NCBI GenBank assembly: GCA_013399855.1
Contig: VXAY01001956.1
Location: 1,057,068-1,121,067 of the forward strand
Direction: 5' to 3'
From: Oxyruncus cristatus
Lineage: Eukaryota; Chordata; Aves; Passeriformes; Cotingidae
DNA length: 64,000 bases
Shown here one piece after another: positions 52,001-61,000 of the stretch. Both the position numbers and the translations under genes were made by a program. The notes under the pieces were generated by a model. It worked only from the letters and a program-made list of their open reading frames with translations. It was not told the origin of the DNA and made no database searches. Within the stretch, counting starts at the first letter, position 1; every line of letters begins with the position of its first letter.

Positions 52001-55000
52001 GCTGCTGTGTATGTTTGTTCTTGGATTGAAGGGCAAGAGCCAGAAAAAAGAACTTGCAGGCCTGCGTTGAAAATTGCAGATTAACAAGCAGCGTTTATCA
52101 CCTGTTCAGTCTTAAATGTGAATAAACCTGAGATGCTGAACTAGTTTAACCTGACTGTTCAGTCTGGTTTATATAGTTTTCTATTAACATAAATGCTCAG
52201 ATTTTGTAGCCTGCCACAGGCACATTCTTTTGTTGCAAATATATAGAAGCTTTTTTTCACCAGATACATGAGTTAAGTTTGTGTTTAACTATCTTTATAA
52301 TCTTTCACCTGGATGGAGGTATGCTGGGCTCCCAGGAGAAAAATACTAGATTTTCTTACTGTATCTAGAGTTTTCAACTCTTTGCTGAATGCATTCCACA
52401 CTGATATGTTGTTTTGAGTATAGGCCTCCAGAGTAGTTATTCACCAGCTTATTTTATTCTTTGTCTTGTGATAATTGTGGGAGATATGAAAGCTCTGTCA
52501 AGATACATTGTCCCATTTGAAAATACCACTGTCTGTTTTCAGGGTGTGTCTGATAACAAAAGCATTGTCTGCACCAGTAAAGAGCTTTTAAACCTCTCTC
52601 TCTCTTTTTCTCCTGTAAATACACTAACAGGTAATTATTGAGATGAAGTTAAAAGGCTTGAGGATAAATTAAAATCATTACCTCCAATATGAATTTTTAT
52701 TAGAAGTGAAGCGTCTGTGGTGCCAGCTTAATGAGTATATCATTCATATTGCAAAGCAATGGATTATTCCTTCATTTATGATACTGTATGGATAAATACG
52801 GTAACACTCTAGAGTAGTGCATCTGTTTAATGTTGAAAATGTGTTGTATGTAAGAAAAATGACTATTCATTTTGGAAACACCTTAAATTAGGATCTGTCA
52901 TATTGATTCTTAAAACTAAGTGCTTTTGAAACCAAAATTGCATGGAGTACTTGGAGCTTCTTTAAATTTTGGAATAATAAGCATTTTCTTTTGCTGTGGA
53001 AAGCTCCCAGAGTCCCCCAAACCCAGTTTTGCTGAAAGTTATGGTAAGAGCTTAACAGTCCTCTACCATGGACTCTTTCCATCCCCATTCAAATTAGTTA
53101 TCCTAAGCAAGACAGTGCTCATAACATGAAAAAGAGAACTTTATTTTTCTGAAGAACTGAAATTATTTTCAAATGAGAAGTTACTTGCATAGGTTTTGTA
53201 TGGAATTAGAAAAAAAATTCCTATACTCTGGTGTTTTCCAGGCCAGTGAACTGTGTTGCTATAATTGTCACAGAATAGTTTAGATTTGGAACCACAAATG
53301 TACTATTAGAAATGTTTCTTGGAGGAATCTGTAGAGGGGCTTTTAATATAGCGTAACCATGTTCTGTGTTTTCTCCCTAAACCTGACATAGTCATCCATA
53401 TAACAGAACTGTTTTTATTCAAAGAAGTATGTTAGTTCTGAAATCTAAATAAAGTAGCTTAAAATATATTATTAAAAATATCCCTGCTGATCATTTTGTC
53501 AGATACATTAATCTGTAATGGCAGTTTGGAATTTTAATGAGCCTCAGGAAAAATAATCTATGAAAACTTCAGGAGTTGCTCTGAAATCTTTATGAAGGTT
53601 ATGTTGTCATCTGTATTAAGATTTAAAAGATATTTTCTCTTGAGGAAAATCTTCATTTCTTAAGTCAGGAATTAAATACAGAATTATTTTTCTGAAAATT
53701 GTAAACTACACTTCTGAACTAGAAGCATTTACAGTAACCTCTCATTTCACCAAGCAAAGAAATTTAAAGCTTACGTTCAAATTTGATTCGTACACAATGG
53801 ATGCTTTAGCTTTCAGAGGGCATTAATGTTCGTGATGCCTAGTATTTTAACTGATTGTCCTCAAAAATAAATTATTAAAAAAAAAATTGACCCATTTTTG
53901 TGAAGAAATGAGGAAAGCTGATAGACTTCTTATAAAAATCTGACCAGTCATTTGCAGCTGGAATACAACTTAAGCACTTTACTGGCAGCCTCTTAGTTGA
54001 GGAGTTTCTGTACATTTGTTTCTGAGTCTTGAAGAAGAGCTTTGTGCAGTTTTGGTTGGTTGTCTGCAGAACTCTGCTTCTAAAATGCTGGGAATAGGAT
54101 TTCGTATTTTACAAGTCTTGATCGGCTCTTTTGTCACGTACTGTATTTCTTCCTACCACTTGGATAAATGCCATGATGTAGCTTGGCCTCTGACAGTAAA
54201 GAATTGTTTCCTCAAAACTGAATTGCAACGGGTAGAAAAAAGAGCAAGTGAACTTGAAAAAGCTTTGCTGATCCAAGTTACTTTTCGTATTTCCTTTGTA
54301 GGACTTTTATCTCAATCAGATTCTAATAACCTAGAACACTTATGTAAGAGTCTGTATGCTGATCTGGTTTTGCCAGATACACATTTCTTGATAGAGCTCT
54401 TTGAGTGAAACTATTTGCATTTGTTTGCTACATCAACTAGCTCATAATTCTGTCCTTGTTTTTATTAAAACTTCTTTCTGTGGAGTAAATATGTGATTAG
54501 AGTAATGGACTGTTTCCAAGAATATCCATTGTATTGTATTTTTTGGAAGAAAACCTCACTCTTGCCCAAGTTCTGTGGACCTGAAAACCAGGTCTTCTTT
54601 CCCAACAGCTCATTGCCTCCAATCCAAAGGGGGATTTTTTTAGCCCTATGTAAAGTGAGGAGGAGATGGGGGTGAAATGTGACTTAGGTGTTGGAAAGAA
54701 GCAGCGAATGATGGAGGTACAAGAATGTGTAATGCGACTTAGAAGTGCAAGAGGAACAGCGGATAACTAGGCACAGATTTGGTCCAAGCAGAAAGAGGAA
54801 ATTAGCATACAGCATAAAAGTACTGTGAATATTCAAGTTGATTTTTGGTCTATCCACAGTAAAGGAAATGGTTGATTTTAGTGAAATTTAGTATCCTGTT
54901 TTCTACCCAGACTTGAGAAGTGCAAATGTCTAGCCCTGAGAACTTATTTCTTCATAATTTTATAAAGAATTAATTTCCTTTTACTATTTCAGTCCTTAGC

Positions 55001-58000
55001 AGAAGTACTTCATCCTTAGGTCCTAAAAAGATAGAGTAAGGGTTAACTGTTTTCCCCCATCACCTTCTGTAGGAGAGATGAACTAATACACTGCCTAACT
55101 TCTTTTACCCTTAGATGTAACTTTGCCTGGTTTGATTCAATAGACTTATGGGGTTTACGCACTTTCTAGGATAGCCAATGGAAGTAAACTACTACTCAAG
55201 ACTTGAGTACTTTTATAATAATGTTCATTGCTTTCATATTCTTGGCTACAGACAGTGGTGATTTGTCTTCCTTTTTTGGTCTGTCTTTGTTGTATAATAA
55301 TTGTACTAACTTCATCTAAACCTACCTTGCTTGATTTAGGAACTTGAACTGCATTAGTTTTGAGTCATTTTGTTTTGCTCCTTGCTTCCTCTTTATTTAG
55401 AGCAAGTGCCTGTTGATATCAATAAACTATAATTAATTAAAAACCTTGGACTTCCTATAGATATGTGAGTGTGAGGCAAACTACTCTTTTTAGCATCTTA
55501 AATATTTGCAGATATTATTTGCATGCTGAAATAACTTCTGAGTTTTGTGTTCTTGAGATACTAGCCTATTTCAAATAGTGTTAGGCATGTAGTGTAGAAA
55601 ACGTTAAAAAGTGGTGTCACACTTGCCTGTCTGTAGATAGTAATATATTTCTTAATACTATATTGATTTTTAAATTAGTTATGTATTTTTCATATCCTAG
55701 AATATTAGATTTTATTAAAAATAAAGACTTTCTTTTCCTTTCCAGTACCAATTCTGGCTTGCGGTGGTGACGACTGCAAAATAAGTTTGTTCGTACAGCA
55801 GAATGGTCAGGTAATTGCAGTTTTTGTCTCTTGCTCAGAACATTACTCATTTCTTCTGCTTCTTTTCATATGTGCTATTGATTGTTTATGTTCTTCAGTA
55901 AGTACTGTCTGTGTCTAGATAGCCCTCACATACAACATACAAGTTCAAAGAGTTCATCTGTTTTTCTAGGTAATGGTGAAATGCACATACAGAATATTGA
56001 AGTTGGATTCAGTGTATGAAAGTGTTTAGTTTTTCTTGACCTTTTTTTTCCCTGTGTGAAGATAGCCTGTGTTTTTATTCCCACTGATACAAAATAGCTG
56101 CAACTGTCCTTCCTTACGAGATATCCATGCATTAAGTGGTTCATATGGAAACAATGTTACTTTCAGTCTATAAATTCTTATAAGAAAACTGTTATGATTT
56201 ATATCTGAGGAATTTTATATTTGTTGCTAAGTATGCTCTTGATGTTTGAATGCTTTTGAACATCAAAAAGCATATGTTTAGGAGTATCTGATCTTCTAAA
56301 AGCACACACATTTTTCATGTATTATTTGGAAGCTGGCAATTTTTATTTTTTCATACAGATAAATGTTCCTTTGGAGCAGGAGAAAAACATTGTCCTCCCT
56401 TGCATCTGTTCAGGAGTTTTGTTAAATTCTAAAGCATGTGTTGAATGTTTTCCAAAACAGAAGTCAGTGTCACTTTTTTCTCTCTCACTCCCTTTGAAAA
56501 CCCCTCAAAACACAAGCACTGCCCAGTGCACCAGTGAAGCTAAGAAACCCCCATTGAAACTGGCATATGTAGTCTTCTGGATTTGTTCAGGCACAGTCCC
56601 CTTAGAGATTAAAGAATAGACGCTCCTTTTTTTGAGAAAGATTAAAACTACTTTATAGATAATTTTGCCAGTTTGGGTTGCCATATACAACAATAAATTT
56701 TGGTTGCTGTTGTTATCAATAAAATAAGTACTTCTTGTTTGTCTGCCATGTTCAATGATTTCTTGACTGCTAAGTAGAAAAGAAGGGTACTGTGTAAGAT
56801 TTTTAGATTTTTTTTTTTCCCTGTTTAGCTTGTCAGTTAATTTAGTGAATTCTCTAGGAATTAGCAATGGCAGAATGCCACATGGTTCTCAGTGTACTAA
56901 AGAAAGGGGCTGTGCAGTTGATTTTTCTCAACCAGAGTCTGAAACTTGTCTTCTGGTATGATTCAGATTAACAAATGACATACATTTGACTGCCAAAAAT
57001 GTTCAGAGATAGATAACTTATTTTGCCAATTGTTGGTCAGACTTTTGCGTATAGCAATAGTCTTAGCCATTCTTAACTGCACTCAGTCTGTGGAGGATAA
57101 AGGAAGGTAACTTCAATAAACAAGTTCCATCTTCAGCTTCATGAGCAAGTTTGTTGTGCTTTCTCTTTTTTGAAGGTAGAAAACTTTATTTATACAAGGG
57201 ATGAGCAATTTTCTCTTATTTTACATGTGTTATTTTTCACACCTTCAAGTTTAGAAAGTATTTTCACCAGCTGTTCTGGCACAGTTGGTGTTCAGAGTAT
57301 CTCTTAAATGAGGTGGGACTTCTTGTTGGTGCTTATCTTAACTTTCCAGAACATCTCTTTTAGCTAAGTAGACTCTGCAGGCCTCAAAGAAAAGAGCCCA
57401 AATCTGATTCCTTGTGGAGTAAAAGTGCTCGTGTAGTGTGTTACAACTATTAACAGAATTAAAATATCCTTGCAAGCCTTCTGATGTAAATTTCTTCCTA
57501 GCTGCTAAAGCCAGGTTCTCCTCTTTAGTCAAATTCTCTCAGGTCTGCTGACACCTTTTTTATGGTTTCTGTAGTACTCTAAAAGGTATTTGAAGGAAGT
57601 GTTACTGTTGTCCCGCCACTTTTTTCTGGAACATAACGTATGAGAGTGATTAGAATCTAAACTGTGTTATTCCCTCACTAGTGAGGATTTGTAGCTCTGT
57701 CCTGTTAATTGTGGCTCTTTTAAACCACTGCCTTTAGTTAGCACCCTAAAAAAGGTTGTATGAATCCAAAGGTAGAATGTACATCCATGATGTGGCATTC
57801 TAATTAAACTTAAAGGGCACTGTTAGACTCTGAGGGAGGATGAGGCATCTTCAGTTAGCTAATTCAGGCTACCTTTTCATAAACTCAGTAATTTTACAGA
57901 TGATACATATTTTTTCATTAACGACTACTTGGTTTTTGAAATTGCATGGACAGGCTTTAAATCTTCTTAAGATTCCCCTCCCAAAGATCCCTTACTGTGT

Positions 58001-61000
58001 TAAGTTGTAGAGATAAAATAAACTATTTGCTTTTCTGACTTGTTGAAAGAGGGTATTGAATTGTAAAAGTATCCGGGGAAAAATCTTTTAGAAACCGTAA
58101 TATGTCTTCCTGCTTGAGATATAACATCCATGGATATGGCCTATGGAGGGGAAATAAGTAAACCAGGGGATCAAATAGAGCTTTAAACCAAAACATGTCT
58201 ATGATGAGCTTGGTTTCTCCGAGAAGATGGTGCAGTGCATGTTTGACTAGGTTTCACCCAATTAATTGGCCTAATTGAAAAGCGGAGTAAGAGACTCAAA
58301 GACAATTCAGGCTCTTTCTAATCTGATGAGATAAACAGATGCAAGAGGGATATCACATCTAGCATCTGCTGCAGAAAAAATGAGAAGACTTGAACCTCTG
58401 TTGCCAAATTTGCCGAACAATGCTACTAGCCTGGTCCTGAAGGAGTCGTACCTTGTGGGCAGAATTAGTTGTTCAGAGTGTGCTGAGCATGTCCACAGAC
58501 AAACTGGCTTCATTAGTTCTGCTACCTACAGAACAGCTTTATTCTTTGCCTAAAAGAAAAGAGACTAGATTGTTGCTTAGCAGCAATGTTCAGAGATTAG
58601 TTAAGAGGCATGGGAAAGCCTGTGAAGTAGGTGAGTCAGACCATGAGGTTTTGTTAAATTTAACTGTTGATACTCTAACTTCTTATGTATCCAGTGAAGA
58701 CCGAGTGGAAAAACTGAAATAGAGAAGGAGAAATATGAGGCTATAGAAACAAAATCTGTTAAAAAGAGACGAGTGACAGCTCAAAATACTGGTAAATATA
58801 ACCTAGACAATAGTAAAAACTTTGACTGAGTCACTTAAAAATAATGACCATGTGCATCTGCAAGAAGCTTTATATTGATTCAATTTTAGAACAGAATACA
58901 TCTGAACAAACTGAATATGTGATACGAAGAAACACAGACTTCAAAGAAAACGGCAAAAATGATACAAGAAACCCTAGCAGAAGGCATAACAGCAACACTA
59001 CTACTTGCTCAGATTCAGTGGACAATTTTTATTTTTAGGGGAAACAATATCTTGAAAACTTTGGGTGAATCGTAGAATATCTCAAGTTGGAAGGGACCCA
59101 CAAGGATCATCAAGTCCAACTCCTTGTTCCTCACAGGACTACCTAAAATTAAATCATATGACTAGGAATATCATGGTCATGCTTCATGGCATCTTCCTTC
59201 TCTACATGGTAATAGACCTTGTGTTCACCCTCTGTTTTCCAGCCACTGTACTGACAGTGTTCAAATAGGTGCAAAGTTGAGGACGATGTGATAGGAATGG
59301 GAAAGGCAGCTCCATGAGTTTTTTATTTAAGGGAGTGAATGTATTTACAGAGGTATGGGGGTATCCCTCCTCATCAATGAGGCCACATGCACCATCTGGT
59401 GCTAGTTTTGCTGCTGCTGAGTGAATATGAGGAAATAAAACTCAGAAACCTCCACCTTAAAGCAAGTGAATTGCCATGAAGTTCAAGGGGACTATGCAAT
59501 GTAAGCATGCAAAAATAAAAATTAATAGGCTTCTAGCTGACTGGTTAAGAGTGTTTGTTCTGTAGCTCAAAGAAACAGAATGTTTGACTTAAAGCTAAGT
59601 AGAGCCTAAAAGCCCATTTGGGAAATGAATTAGAAACCTGGGCTGATATTAATAATCTCAAAGTAATTAGTTTTACTCTTTAAAGAAAGAACAAATGGCT
59701 GCTTTTCATAATAGTTCTTTTTGATCCGAGACAATCAGGGTGACTAGGAAAAAACCACACCACAACCCCTTGAAATTAAAAAAAAAAAAGGAAAATTATT
59801 AGATGTGCGTTTAGATTAATGTTGAAGTCAAGTTTCAGGAGATAGGCACACTGTTTAACATCAAAGGAACCATTAAAGATAAGTATTTTAGCAATAGTTC
59901 AGCGTGAACCAATATTTCAGTTGGAATAAACCTTACCAACTTACCTTGGTGAATATAAAATACAGAGCATTATGTCAAGGATCATATAAATGAATAAATA
60001 AATACATGTTTTATCTATTGCCTGAAATATGAATTGCTAAATTTTTTTTTACTGTATTGTCAGAAACACATAGTCTTGAGGAAAAATCTTACGTTGCTGT
60101 TTGATCTTGCTTCCTGGGGTGTTCCTGCCTTTATTTACACATAATCTGTTGGGTGTTTTAACATAAAGATTGGTCTGGAATGCCACATCCAGAAGTACCA
60201 GTGAGTCCAGAAGTGACTAGCCAAATGAGGCTCAGGTGGCTGTGAGAACACATTCTTAAGGCCAAACTTTCTGATTTGGAAGTATCTGATCAGCTGTTCT
60301 GGCCCTGTATCTTACATATGAGATTGTTCTGTAATTTTAGGGGCATGTAGTGATGGGACAAGGGCCAATGGCTTTAAACTGAAAGAGGGTAGGTTTGGAG
60401 TAGATACTAGGAAGAAAGTCTTTACTGTGAGGGTGGTGAGGCACTGGAACAGGTTGTGCCCAGAGTTGTGGATGCCCCATCCCTGGAAGTGTTCAAGGAC
60501 AGGTTGGATGGGGCTTTCAGCAACCTGGTCTAATGGAAGGTGTCCCTGCCCATGGCAGAGGCTTTGGAACTAGATGATCTTTAATGTCCCTTCCAAAACA
60601 AACCATTCCATGATTCTGTGGCTGCAAATGTAGAACAAGAAGCAGAGTGATAATGAAGGAAAGGAGATTTTGGAGAGAATCAGAAATGTTGGGCACCAAT
60701 TTCTGAGTATGGGTTTTTCATACGGCAGATTTTTCCTTTGTATTGCTTACCATCTACTCTGAAGCAGAAGGGAGAGATCTTGAGAAAGAGCAGACACACA
60801 ATGAGAAAGGCTCTTGTTTTTTGCCCCCAGATATGGAGAGAGAGCTCAGTTGCAGAGTCGTGCTGATAGCAGAGGCTGTCATTTAATCTTTGCTCTTAGT
60901 AGTCCTAGGTAAGAGATTTAGCAGAATATAAATGCCAGAAATAATGTGATATTTATTCATACTAAACTACAGTAGTTTTTTAACGATAATGGTTATTTCA

